A program made the translations under genes and the position numbers. Of a stretch of DNA of 64,000 nt, positions 51,047 through 58,015 are shown one piece after another. The notes beneath the pieces were generated by a model. That model had not been told where the DNA came from and ran no database searches. It saw nothing but the letters and a program-made list of their open reading frames with translations. The DNA comes from Ornithinimicrobium sufpigmenti (GTDB taxonomy: Bacteria > Actinomycetota > Actinomycetes > Actinomycetales > Dermatophilaceae), in assembly GCF_004322775.1 (NCBI RefSeq), contig NZ_CP036403.1:1922001-1986000 (forward strand), read 5' to 3'. How positions within the stretch are numbered: the stretch's first letter is position 1; each line of letters opens with the position of its first letter.

Positions 51047-52870
51047 ATGACCCGGACCCTTGAGCCCACCGCGAGCTCGCAGCCCACCGACCCGCAGTCG
51101 CGCGTCGACGCGTGGTTCTCCGCTTTCGAGGAGGCACTCACTTCGGGCGACGTCGAGCGGGCGGCAGAGATGTTCGCGCCCACCTCGTTCTGGCGGGACC
51201 TCATCGCCTTCACCTGGAACATCACCACGGTCGAGGACCGCGACGGGGTGAGCGACCTGTTGCGCCACACCCTCGAGGGCACCAAGCCGTCGGGCTTCCG
51301 CACCACGGAGCCGCCCGCGGAGGAGGACGGGGTGGTCACGGCCTGGTTCGAGTTCGAGACCGCCGTGGGTCGTGGGCAGGGTCACCTGCGGCTCAAGGAC
51401 GAGGGGGCCTGGACCTTCCTCACCGCGCTGCAGGAGCTCAAGGGCCACGAGGAGCCGCGCGGGACCCGCCGGCAGATGGGTGCCGAGCACGGCGCGGACA
51501 AGGGTCGGCTGACCTGGAAGGAGAAGCGCCAGCAGGAGGCCGAGAGCCTGGGCAGCACCGAGCAGCCCTACGTCCTCGTCGTCGGCGGCGGCCAGGGGGG
51601 CATCGCGCTCGGCGCACGTCTGCGGCAGCTGGGTGTCCCGTCGCTGGTGATCGACAAGCACCCGCGGCCGGGGGACCAGTGGCGCAGCCGCTACAAGTCG
51701 CTGTGCCTGCACGACCCGGTCTGGTACGACCACCTGCCCTACCTCAAGTTCCCCGACAACTGGCCGGTGTTCGCGCCGAAGGACAAGATCGCCGACTGGC
51801 TCGAGTCCTACACCACGGTCATGGAGGTGCCCTACTGGGGCAGCACGGTGGCGACGAGCGCGGCATACCACCAGGAGGCCGGGCAGTGGGTGGTCGAGGT
51901 GGAGCGGGAGGGCAAGCCGCTCACCCTGCGACCCCGGCAGCTGGTGCTCGCCACCGGGATGTCGGGCAAGCCGAACGTCCCGGACATCCCGGGTCAGGAC
52001 GTCTTCCGCGGCGACCAGCACCACTCCTCGGCCCACCCGGGACCGGACGCCTACGCCGGCAAGAAGGTCGTGGTCATCGGCAGCAACAACAGCGCCTTCG
52101 ACATCTGCGGGGCGCTGTGGGAGCACGACGCGGACGTGACGATGGTGCAGCGCAGCTCCACCCACATCGTCAAGAGCGAGACGCTGATGGACATCGGCCT
52201 GGGGGACCTCTACTCCGAGCGCGCCCTCGCCGCGGGGGTCACGACCGAGAAGGCGGACATGACCTTCGCCTCGCTGCCCTACCGGATCATGCACGAGTTC
52301 CAGATCCCGCTCTATGAGCAGATGAAGGAGCGCGACAAGGACTTCTACGACCGGATGGAGAAGGCCGGGTTCTGGCTCGACTTCGGCGACGACGAGTCAG
52401 GGCTGTTCATGAAGTACCTGCGCCGCGGCTCCGGCTACTACATCGACGTCGGCGCCGCCGAGCTGGTCGCCGACGGCGAGGTCAAGCTCGTGCACGGCCA
52501 GGTGGACCACCTCACCGAGGACGCGGTGGTGCTCGAGGACGGCACCGAGCTGCCTGCCGACCTGGTCGTCTACGCCACCGGCTACGGGTCGATGAACGGC
52601 TGGGCCGCGGACCTCATCAGCCAGGAGGTCGCCGACAAGGTGGGCAAGGTATGGGGTCTGGGCTCGGACACCACCAAGGACCCGGGCCCGTGGGAGGGCG
52701 AGCAGCGCAACATGTGGAAGCCCACCCAGCAGGAGGCGCTGTGGTTCCACGGCGGCAACCTGCACCAGTCCCGGCACTACTCGCTCTACCTGGCGCTGCA
52801 GCTCAAGGCGCGGTTCGAGGGGATCGACACGCCGGTCTACCGGCTGCAGGAGGTGCACCACACGGCGTAG
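51047..52870 (+). CDS. FAD-dependent monooxygenase (FMO/BVMO type) with N-terminal SnoaL-like domain
   Basis: A 607-residue protein. Residues about 20-145 resemble a SnoaL/NTF2-like domain (VDAWFSAFEEALTSGDVERA, FWRDLIAFTWNITTVEDRDG). The rest is a flavin monooxygenase: FAD Rossmann VLVVGGGQGGIALGARLRQL at about 170, the FMO/BVMO fingerprint FRGDQHHSSAH, a second nucleotide site VVVIGSNNSAFDICGALWEH, and ATGYGSMNGW near the C-terminus. It probably oxygenates a carbonyl or heteroatom using NADPH. The ATG at 51047 follows GGAAGGAAC. It lies 66 bases after the GntP gene, likely co-transcribed; a role in the same catabolic pathway is inferred. Confidence 0.9.
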   Translation: MTRTLEPTASSQPTDPQSRVDAWFSAFEEALTSGDVERAAEMFAPTSFWRDLIAFTWNITTVEDRDGVSDLLRHTLEGTKPSGFRTTEPPAEEDGVVTAWFEFETAVGRGQGHLRLKDEGAWTFLTALQELKGHEEPRGTRRQMGAEHGADKGRLTWKEKRQQEAESLGSTEQPYVLVVGGGQGGIALGARLRQLGVPSLVIDKHPRPGDQWRSRYKSLCLHDPVWYDHLPYLKFPDNWPVFAPKDKIADWLESYTTVMEVPYWGSTVATSAAYHQEAGQWVVEVEREGKPLTLRPRQLVLATGMSGKPNVPDIPGQDVFRGDQHHSSAHPGPDAYAGKKVVVIGSNNSAFDICGALWEHDADVTMVQRSSTHIVKSETLMDIGLGDLYSERALAAGVTTEKADMTFASLPYRIMHEFQIPLYEQMKERDKDFYDRMEKAGFWLDFGDDESGLFMKYLRRGSGYYIDVGAAELVADGEVKLVHGQVDHLTEDAVVLEDGTELPADLVVYATGYGSMNGWAADLISQEVADKVGKVWGLGSDTTKDPGPWEGEQRNMWKPTQQEALWFHGGNLHQSRHYSLYLALQLKARFEGIDTPVYRLQEVHHTA

Positions 52871-52926
52871 GTCGACATCCGCCCGGCGCCGGCTCGCGCG
52901 GGGAGGCCGCTCGACGACGACGATGC

Positions 52927-52946
52927 GTTCGGGATCGTTCGGGATC
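52927..52946. repeat. 10-bp tandem repeat upstream of a peptide gene
   Basis: GTTCGGGATC occurs twice in direct succession (52927-52936 and 52937-52946), flanked by CGATGC and GATGCC. It lies about 120 bases upstream of the 47-codon peptide gene and could form a direct-repeat binding site for a response regulator; this is inference only. Confidence 0.5.
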
Positions 52947-53063
52947 GATGCCTACCTCCTCCGGCCCTGGTCAGGATGTCGGTCGACGGGGTGCCCCGTC
53001 ACCACGGCGGATCTCGCGCAGAGGCGGCTCGACCGTGGCTCACCCACATGAGAAGGAAGCACC

Positions 53064-53207
53064 ATGAAGCGCATCGTTCGTACGCTCCTCGTCGGCACGG
53101 CCACCGTCGGCATCGCGGTCGGCATGGCCATGCCCTCCAGTGCCGTCACGCTCCTCCCGGGGGGCTGCGACATCATCCTCGGACAGGTCTACTGCCACAT
53201 CCGCTGA
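53064..53207 (+). CDS. Small secreted Cys-pair peptide (47 codons)
   Basis: A short gene with a clear ribosome site (GAAGGAAG, five bases before ATG). The product has a textbook signal peptide: MKRIVR, a hydrophobic core TLLVGTATVGIAVGMAM, and a cleavage site PSSA. The expected mature part is about 20 residues, VTLLPGGCDIILGQVYCHIR, with two cysteines nine apart. It is followed by an 18-bp terminator hairpin, so it forms its own transcript, convergent with the histidine kinase gene. Possible roles are a signalling peptide sensed by that kinase or a small disulfide bacteriocin-like peptide. No homologue is known to me. Confidence 0.65.
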   Translation: MKRIVRTLLVGTATVGIAVGMAMPSSAVTLLPGGCDIILGQVYCHIR

Positions 53208-53224
53208 CCCACCTCGCACGTCCC

Positions 53225-53267
53225 GGCACCGGGGCCTGAGCCGCAGGGAGGCTCAGGCCCCGGTGCC
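53225..53267. terminator. Strong 18-bp hairpin between peptide gene and histidine kinase gene
   Basis: The arms 53225-53242 (GGCACCGGGGCCTGAGCC) and 53250-53267 are exact reverse complements with a seven-base loop GCAGGGA. It sits 17 bases after the peptide stop codon and before the end of the convergent kinase gene, and probably terminates both. It is the strongest hairpin in the window. Confidence 0.85.
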
Positions 53268-53328
53268 CGTGCTGCAGGGGTCGACCCGTCCGGCAGGAGC
53301 CAGGTGCCGACGTGCGAGCGACCTGCCG

Positions 53329-54531
53329 TTACGACGAGGGGCGCAGCGGCAGCAGGACCGTCAGCACGAAGGTGCCGTCCTCCTGAGGCCCCGACTCGAG
53401 CCGGCCGCGGAGCAGCTGCACCCGCTCCCGCAGGCCGATGAGCCCGAAGCCGGAGCGCCCGAAGTGGCGCAGGGTGCGCTGGTCGCTCACCTCGGGCAGT
53501 GCGCTGGTGATCGTGGTGACGACCTGCTGGTCCTGGACCACGGTCGAGATCGAGACCTCGGAGCGGTCGGCGCCGTGCTTGAGCACGTTGGTCGTGCCCT
53601 CACGCAGGACGCGGCGCACGGTGGTGCGCACCCCGTCCGGTATGGCGGACAGGTCGCCGCCGACGTGGGTGGTGACACGGTGGCCGAGCTCTTCGAGCTG
53701 GCCCGCGACCTCGGCGATCTCGCCGGCCAGGTCGATGCCGGCGGCCGGCGGGTCGATGTCCCCGCCCTGGCGGGGCTCACGCATGATCTGCAGCAGCAGG
53801 CGAAGGTCGTCCAGCGCGGAGCGGGCCGAGTCGCCGATGACGGTGAAGGACTCCCGCTCGTCCGGGTCCTTGGTCCGGATCGCCCCGGCGCTGGCCTGCA
53901 TGGCGATGACCGTGAGGTCGTGGGCGACGATGTCGTGCAGCTCACGGGCCAGCCCGTCGCGCTGCTCCTTCAGGGCCGCCCTGGTGGAGGTCTCGAAGTC
54001 GGCGATCGTGGCGGTGTCCTGCTCGCGCCTGGCCAGCAGGTAGCGCAGCGACAGGCCGATGACGACGGGGACGACCAGGAGGGCCAGGTAGGCGACGACC
54101 AGGGCGGTCCCGACGCCGTCGGCGGTCCGCGGCAGCATCAGCGTCCACAGGACCGTGCTCACCAGGGGGATGACGAAGGCGTGGCGGGAGGCGGCGAAGG
54201 CGACGAACCCCATCATCACCAGCAGCTCGATGGTGAACGAGCCGGGGTCGGCGCCGGTGAGGAGCAGGAAGGCCTGCAGCAGCAGCGCCGGGATCCAGGC
54301 GCGGCTGGGGGCGAAGGCCACGGTGGCCCAGAGGAAGACGTCCAGGACGCACAGGGCCAGCTCGGCCTCGACCGTCCCGAACCCGTCGGGGCCCTGGTTG
54401 GTGACCCGCCAGGCGGTGACGCCGTTGCCGACGAGGGCGATCGCGAGGATGACGAGACGAAGGGCCTGCGGGAGCCGTCTGGCTCGCCACAGGCCCTCGG
54501 GAAGGCTCGTCGTCGACCTCAGCAGAACCAC
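53329..54531 (-). CDS. Sensor histidine kinase (NarL/DesK type, HisKA_3)
   Basis: A 400-residue membrane kinase. Residues 20-165 hold about five to six hydrophobic helices with little extracellular sequence. A linker LARREQDTATIADFE leads to the HisKA_3 dimerisation helix, phospho-acceptor His199 in LARELHDIVAHDL. The ATPase domain contains LREGTTNVLKHGADRSEVSI (N-box) and GRSGFGLIGLRERV (G-box). The GTG start at 54531 has no ribosome site and lies within the end of a 32-codon peptide gene, implying translational coupling. The response regulator gene is divergent. Its signal is unknown; adjoining peptides and the RiPP cluster suggest peptide or envelope sensing. Confidence 0.93.
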   Translation of the reverse strand: MVLLRSTTSLPEGLWRARRLPQALRLVILAIALVGNGVTAWRVTNQGPDGFGTVEAELALCVLDVFLWATVAFAPSRAWIPALLLQAFLLLTGADPGSFTIELLVMMGFVAFAASRHAFVIPLVSTVLWTLMLPRTADGVGTALVVAYLALLVVPVVIGLSLRYLLARREQDTATIADFETSTRAALKEQRDGLARELHDIVAHDLTVIAMQASAGAIRTKDPDERESFTVIGDSARSALDDLRLLLQIMREPRQGGDIDPPAAGIDLAGEIAEVAGQLEELGHRVTTHVGGDLSAIPDGVRTTVRRVLREGTTNVLKHGADRSEVSISTVVQDQQVVTTITSALPEVSDQRTLRHFGRSGFGLIGLRERVQLLRGRLESGPQEDGTFVLTVLLPLRPSS

Positions 54532-54617
54532 GGGAAGATGTTACAGACTCCCGGGACGCGGAACATGGGATCCATGATGTCGACGAGGAGGGCGACGAGT
54601 GCGGGGAACGAGAGCAT
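54519..54617 (-). CDS. Tiny hydrophobic Cys-containing peptide gene overlapping the kinase start (32 codons)
   Basis: A short frame with AGGAGA five bases before ATG (54617). The product starts MLSFPALVALLVDIM, a hydrophobic stretch, then DPMFRVPGVCNIF and PWFC with a C-terminal cysteine. Its TGA overlaps the first codons of the kinase gene, which lacks its own ribosome site, so the peptide frame probably serves at least to load ribosomes on the kinase messenger. The PGVCN-IF...FC end resembles PGGCD-II...YC of the secreted peptide at 53064. It may be a pheromone-like or membrane micropeptide. It could be merely a leader frame. Confidence 0.5.
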   Translation of the reverse strand: MLSFPALVALLVDIMDPMFRVPGVCNIFPWFC

Positions 54618-54757
54618 GAGATCTCCTGTGATCTGCGCTAACGGTCAGCCGGTGCGTGACCTGGTGCCACCATCCTGGCCCCGCCCGGAGGGTCGCCGCC
54701 TCCACCTTCTGTCGCCCGCTGCATGAGACAAAAGTCGTATGTGTACCATGCAGCCTC

Positions 54758-55432
54758 ATGGGGGAGGCACCCGCGAAGATGCGACTGCTCCTGGTCGACG
54801 ACCAGCAGCTCATGCTCCAGGCGCTGCGCGTCTTCATCGAGAACGAGGACGACCTGGAGGTCGTGGGAGAGGCCTCCGACGGGATCGTCGCGATCCAGCA
54901 GGCCCGGGCGCTGCAGCCCGACGTCGTGGTGATGGACCTGCAGATGCCGCGCATGGACGGCGTCGAGGCCACCCGCCAGCTGCTGGAGACCGTGCCGGAC
55001 GTCAAGGTCGTCGCCGTCACGGCGTTCTACTCCCAGGAGTACGTCATCCCGGCGCTCAAGGCCGGCGCCAGCGGCTACCTCGTCAAGGACTCCAGCCCGG
55101 CCGACATCATCGCCGGGATCCGTGCGGCGGTGGCCGGTGAGTTCGTCGTCTCCCCCCAGGTGACCGAGATCCTCGTGCGCAGCGTCGTGGACCACCCCGA
55201 GGCCGACCTGCGCGAGACCTCCTCGGCGGAGGAGCTCGGCCTCACCGACCGGGAGATGGACGTCGTCCGGCTGCTGTGCGAGGGCTGCTCCAACCGCGAG
55301 ATCGCCCAGCAGCTGCACCTGGCCGAGCCGACCGTGAAGTCGCACATCGGGCGCATCATGGCCAAGCTGGGCGTCCGCGACCGGGTGCAGATCGTGATCG
55401 CGGCCTACCGGCTGGGGCTCGCCGAGCTGTAG
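54758..55432 (+). CDS. NarL/LuxR-type response regulator
   Basis: A two-domain response regulator: receiver with DD pair in LLLVDDQQLML, phospho-acceptor Asp60 in VVVMDLQMPRMDG, Thr in VVAVTAF and Lys110 in GYLVKDSS. The C-terminal LuxR helix-turn-helix reads LGLTDREMDVVRLLCEGCSN and REIAQQLHLAEPTVKSHI. Start: ATG 54758 would lie eight bases after a -10-like TACCAT (54744-54749), making a nearly leaderless messenger; ATG 54779 is the alternative, with GGAGG twelve bases upstream. It is divergent from its kinase and probably controls the thiopeptide genes downstream (inference). Confidence 0.92.
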   Translation: MGEAPAKMRLLLVDDQQLMLQALRVFIENEDDLEVVGEASDGIVAIQQARALQPDVVVMDLQMPRMDGVEATRQLLETVPDVKVVAVTAFYSQEYVIPALKAGASGYLVKDSSPADIIAGIRAAVAGEFVVSPQVTEILVRSVVDHPEADLRETSSAEELGLTDREMDVVRLLCEGCSNREIAQQLHLAEPTVKSHIGRIMAKLGVRDRVQIVIAAYRLGLAEL

Positions 55433-55439
55433 CGCCGGG

Positions 55440-55607
55440 TCAGCGGCGCTCGAGCCGCTCGATCCGGTCCTCGAGGGCCACGAGGCGTGAGCGCATCTCG
55501 GGGGAGGCGTCGGGGTCGTCACCGCGGGTCAGGCGGACCAGCTGGACCACGCCGGCGACGACGATCGCGACGAGGACGATCCAGGCGTACCAGGGGATGT
55601 ATTCCAT
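55440..55607 (-). CDS. Small membrane protein with coiled-coil tail (55 aa)
   Basis: A 55-residue protein not covered by longer frames: MEYIPWYAWIVLVAIVVAGV forms one membrane helix, followed by RLTRGDDPDAS and a predicted coiled coil (MRSRLVALEDRIERLERR). The layout is like PspB-type or other small envelope-associated proteins in actinobacteria. The ATG at 55607 is preceded by AAAGGACACC. It ends seven bases from the response regulator stop, convergent to it. Function unknown. Confidence 0.65.
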   Translation of the reverse strand: MEYIPWYAWIVLVAIVVAGVVQLVRLTRGDDPDASPEMRSRLVALEDRIERLERR

Positions 55608-55909
55608 CGGGGTGTCCTTTCGGCAGCGCCGGCACGGAGAGGGCGCAGGGGTTGTGCGGCTACCCGTCGGGTGGCGGGCGACTCTTCACCAGTTCCCATT
55701 GAGGCACGCCCACGAGCGCGACGGATCATCCGAAGGTCGCTGATCGAGGGGTCCTTTGGTGGGGGTCCTCCTCGTCCCGAAGCCGCACGGCCGGGCCGTC
55801 CAAGGTCTCCCCGGCGGGAGACGAGCGGTGGATGCCCGGGACCGGCCGGGTCCACCACGCTCAGGGGGTCGGTGCCAACGCCGGCATCCATCCAATGAAG
55901 GAGAAGCAC
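55608..55909 (+). promoter_or_regulatory. 302-base regulatory interval upstream of the thiopeptide precursor gene
   Basis: No gene is seen in this interval. It contains a near-repeat GGGGTCCTTTGG / GGGGGTCCTCCT (about 55748-55772) and an exact dyad GTCTCCC-CGGC-GGGAGAC (55805-55822), followed about 90 bases later by the ribosome site AAGGAG of the precursor gene. A clear -35/-10 pair was not found. The size of the leader suggests regulated expression of the precursor, for which the response regulator next door is the obvious candidate. Confidence 0.4.
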
Positions 55910-56095
55910 ATGTCCGCTCCCACCCTCACCACCACCATCGAGCTGCCGGACCTCGACTTCGACGGGCTGGAGGTGATGTCGGTCCGTGAGGCCGTCGCAG
56001 TGCCGGAGACCGGTGCGACGAGCGGTTCCAGCTCCTGCACCTCGACGTCCTGCTGCGGTTCCAGCTCCTGCTGCTCCTCGGGGTCCTGCGGCTGA
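55910..56095 (+). CDS. Thiopeptide-type RiPP precursor peptide
   Basis: A 61-residue precursor. The acidic leader (about 1-36) contains TIELPDLDFDGLEVMSVREA and ends VPETGA, matching the ELxDLDF...PETGA leader style of thiazolylpeptide bacteriocin precursors. The core (about 37-61) consists only of Ser, Cys, Thr and Gly: six cysteines at 43, 48, 49, 54, 55 and 60 in three consecutive C-x4-C hexads. Such residues are substrates for cyclodehydration to thiazoles and for dehydration of Ser/Thr. ATG 55910 follows AAGGAG. A hairpin after the gene probably sets a high precursor:enzyme ratio. The exact leader-core junction is inferred. Confidence 0.9.
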   Translation: MSAPTLTTTIELPDLDFDGLEVMSVREAVAVPETGATSGSSSCTSTSCCGSSSCCSSGSCG

Positions 56096-56113
56096 CGACG
56101 CCCGCTCCGCCCG

Positions 56114-56141
56114 GCCGGGGCGTTCGTCAGGACGCCCCGGC
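56114..56141 (+). terminator. Attenuator hairpin after the precursor gene
   Basis: GCCGGGGCGT (56114-56123) and ACGCCCCGGC (56132-56141) form a perfect 10-bp stem with an eight-base loop, 19 bases after the precursor stop codon and 46 bases before the ATPase gene. No T-run follows. Partial termination or processing here would favour precursor over enzymes, a common RiPP operon design. Confidence 0.75.
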
Positions 56142-56144
56142 ACG

Positions 56145-56171
56145 AGACCCACCACAGACCCACCACAGACC
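56145..56171 (+). repeat. 11-bp tandem repeat before the exporter gene
   Basis: AGACCCACCAC is present at 56145-56155 and 56156-56166, with a partial third copy at 56167-56171, right after the attenuator hairpin and just before the ribosome site AAGGAAGGA of the ATPase gene. In RNA it is an unstructured purine/C-rich tract that could keep that site accessible. Confidence 0.6.
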
Positions 56172-56187
56172 AAGGAAGGAACCCGTC

Positions 56188-57132
56188 ATGACCGCGATCC
56201 GCGCGACGAACGTGACCAAGTCCTACGCCGAGCGCCAGGTGCTGCGCGGCGTCGATCTCGCCGTGCCCGACGGCGCGATCATCGCGCTGCTGGGCCCCAA
56301 CGGCGCCGGCAAGACGTCCCTCGTCGAGATCCTCGAGGGGCACCGCCGTCGTGACGGAGGCGAGCTGCAGGTGCTGGGGTACGACCCCGGCAGCCGCTCG
56401 GACTTCCGCCGGCTGCGCCGACAGATCGGCGTGGTGCTGCAGCAGACCATGCTCGAGCCCGGCCTGCGCGTGCAGGAACTGCTCCGCCGACAGGCCGCCT
56501 ACTACCACCAGCCGCTGGACTGCCCTGCGCTGATCTCCCTGCTCGGCCTGGACGACCACGCCACCAGCCCGGTGCGCGTGCTCAGCGGGGGCCTGCGCCG
56601 CCGGCTCGACATCGCCCTGGCGCTCGTCGGTCGCCCGCGGGTGCTCTTCCTCGACGAGCCGACGACAGGGTTGGACCCGCTCTCCCGCCGCAGCATCCGC
56701 CAGCTCGTCCGCGACGTGCGCAGCGAGGGCACCACGGTGGTGCTCACCAGCCACGACCTGGAGGAGGTCCAGGAGCTCGCCGACACGGTGCACGTGCTGC
56801 ACGGCGGGGTCTTCGTCTCCGAGGGCTCGCCCGACGAGCTCATCTCGGCCAACGGCGGCCTGGTCCGGGTGGAGTTCGCCCTCAGCACCGGCGACCCGGC
56901 GCGGCTGCCCGCCGGCGCGACCCTCGTCGGCGACACCGTCCACTACGAGGTCGGCGACCAGGCGGTGCTGCTCGCCCAGCTCGGCGTCTGGGCCCAGCAG
57001 CAGGACGTCCCGCTGGGCCAGCTGCGCATCACCCAGCCCACCCTGCACGACGCCTACGCGGCGCTCGTGACCTCCTCCAGCACCTCCTCGAGCACCACCT
57101 CGAGCACCACCGCCACCACGGGAGTGAAGTGA
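56188..57132 (+). CDS. ABC exporter ATP-binding protein (thiopeptide cluster)
   Basis: A 314-residue ATPase of the drug/bacteriocin export type. Walker A GPNGAGKTSL, signature VLSGGLRRRLDIALALVG, Walker B VLFLDEPTTGLDP, and the switch His in VLTSHDLEEVQEL. The C-terminus ends in a striking Ser/Thr-only tract (SSSTSSSTTSSTTATT) of unknown role, perhaps a consequence of repeat slippage. With the next gene it should export the mature peptide or confer self-protection. It is the first gene after the precursor attenuator. Confidence 0.92.
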   Translation: MTAIRATNVTKSYAERQVLRGVDLAVPDGAIIALLGPNGAGKTSLVEILEGHRRRDGGELQVLGYDPGSRSDFRRLRRQIGVVLQQTMLEPGLRVQELLRRQAAYYHQPLDCPALISLLGLDDHATSPVRVLSGGLRRRLDIALALVGRPRVLFLDEPTTGLDPLSRRSIRQLVRDVRSEGTTVVLTSHDLEEVQELADTVHVLHGGVFVSEGSPDELISANGGLVRVEFALSTGDPARLPAGATLVGDTVHYEVGDQAVLLAQLGVWAQQQDVPLGQLRITQPTLHDAYAALVTSSSTSSSTTSSTTATTGVK

Positions 57133-57133
57133 G

Positions 57134-58015
57134 ATGACGACCGCACCCGACCACCTCGACCACCTCGACCTGTCCGCCCCGGTGGACCGCGACCGGCGAC
57201 CGCCCCTCTGGGCGCCGTTCGCGCGGCATACCGAGCTGGACCTCAAGGACTTCTGGCGCTCGCCGATCCAGCTCGCGTTCATCGTCGCCATGCCGGTGAT
57301 GTTCTACGTGATCTTCGGCTTCGCCTTCCGCGAGGCAGCCGGGGCGCAGGTCGTCGCCGGCGAGCACACGCTCACCCAGGGCAACCGCAGCTTCGCCGGT
57401 GTCCTGGCGTTCGGCCTGCTGTCGGTCGTCTTCGCCAATGTGGCGATCTCGCTGGCGGTCAAGCGCCACCACGGGCTGTTCAAGCGGTTCCGCACGACGC
57501 CGGTCTCCCCGCTGTCGGTGATGGGCGGCTACCTGGCCAACATCTTCGTCAGCCTGATGCTGGTCGTCGGCGTGCTGACCCTCATCGGGGTCACCTTCCT
57601 GGGCGTGAGCCTGCCCGCCGAGCGGATCCCTGCCCTCCTGCTGATCGTCGTTCTCGGCTTCCTCTGCATCGCGCCGCTGGGGGTGGCCTTCTCCCTGGTC
57701 CCGCCGAACGCCGACTCGGCCGTGCCGCTCGTCAACGCCGTCTTCTTCCCCGTCGCCTTCCTCTCGGGTGCGTTCATGGCCATGCCGTTCCCAGGGGCGA
57801 TCCAGGCGGTCGTCGACCTGCTCCCCGGCACGCCGCTGGTCCAGCTGCTCACCGGCAGCGTCGCCAGCACCGGCCCCGTGTGGGACGTCCCCGCACTGCT
57901 GCTGCTGGCCGCCTGGGGCGTCGTGGGCGTCATCGCCTCGGTCCTGTGGTTCTCCTGGGCCTCCGAGTCCGAGCCCCGCGGCTTCTCCCGCGGCCGTGGC
58001 AGCGAGGACGCATGA
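57134..58015 (+). CDS. ABC-2 type exporter permease (thiopeptide cluster)
   Basis: A 293-residue ABC-2 permease with about six membrane helices: ELDLKDFWRSPIQLAFIVAM, VLAFGLLSVVFANVAISLAV, KRFRTTPVSPLSVMGGYLAN and LSGAFMAMPFPGAIQAVVDL match the family. The start is one base after the ATPase stop and the end overlaps the dehydratase gene by ATGA. It is the membrane half of the peptide exporter or immunity transporter. Confidence 0.92.
   Translation: MTTAPDHLDHLDLSAPVDRDRRPPLWAPFARHTELDLKDFWRSPIQLAFIVAMPVMFYVIFGFAFREAAGAQVVAGEHTLTQGNRSFAGVLAFGLLSVVFANVAISLAVKRHHGLFKRFRTTPVSPLSVMGGYLANIFVSLMLVVGVLTLIGVTFLGVSLPAERIPALLLIVVLGFLCIAPLGVAFSLVPPNADSAVPLVNAVFFPVAFLSGAFMAMPFPGAIQAVVDLLPGTPLVQLLTGSVASTGPVWDVPALLLLAAWGVVGVIASVLWFSWASESEPRGFSRGRGSEDA

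Noticed and set aside
49562..52294. 910-codon minus-strand open frame opposite the GntP and monooxygenase genes
   Set aside because: Composition (Asp/His/Arg/Gly-rich, no motifs) marks it as a GC shadow of the two plus-strand genes.
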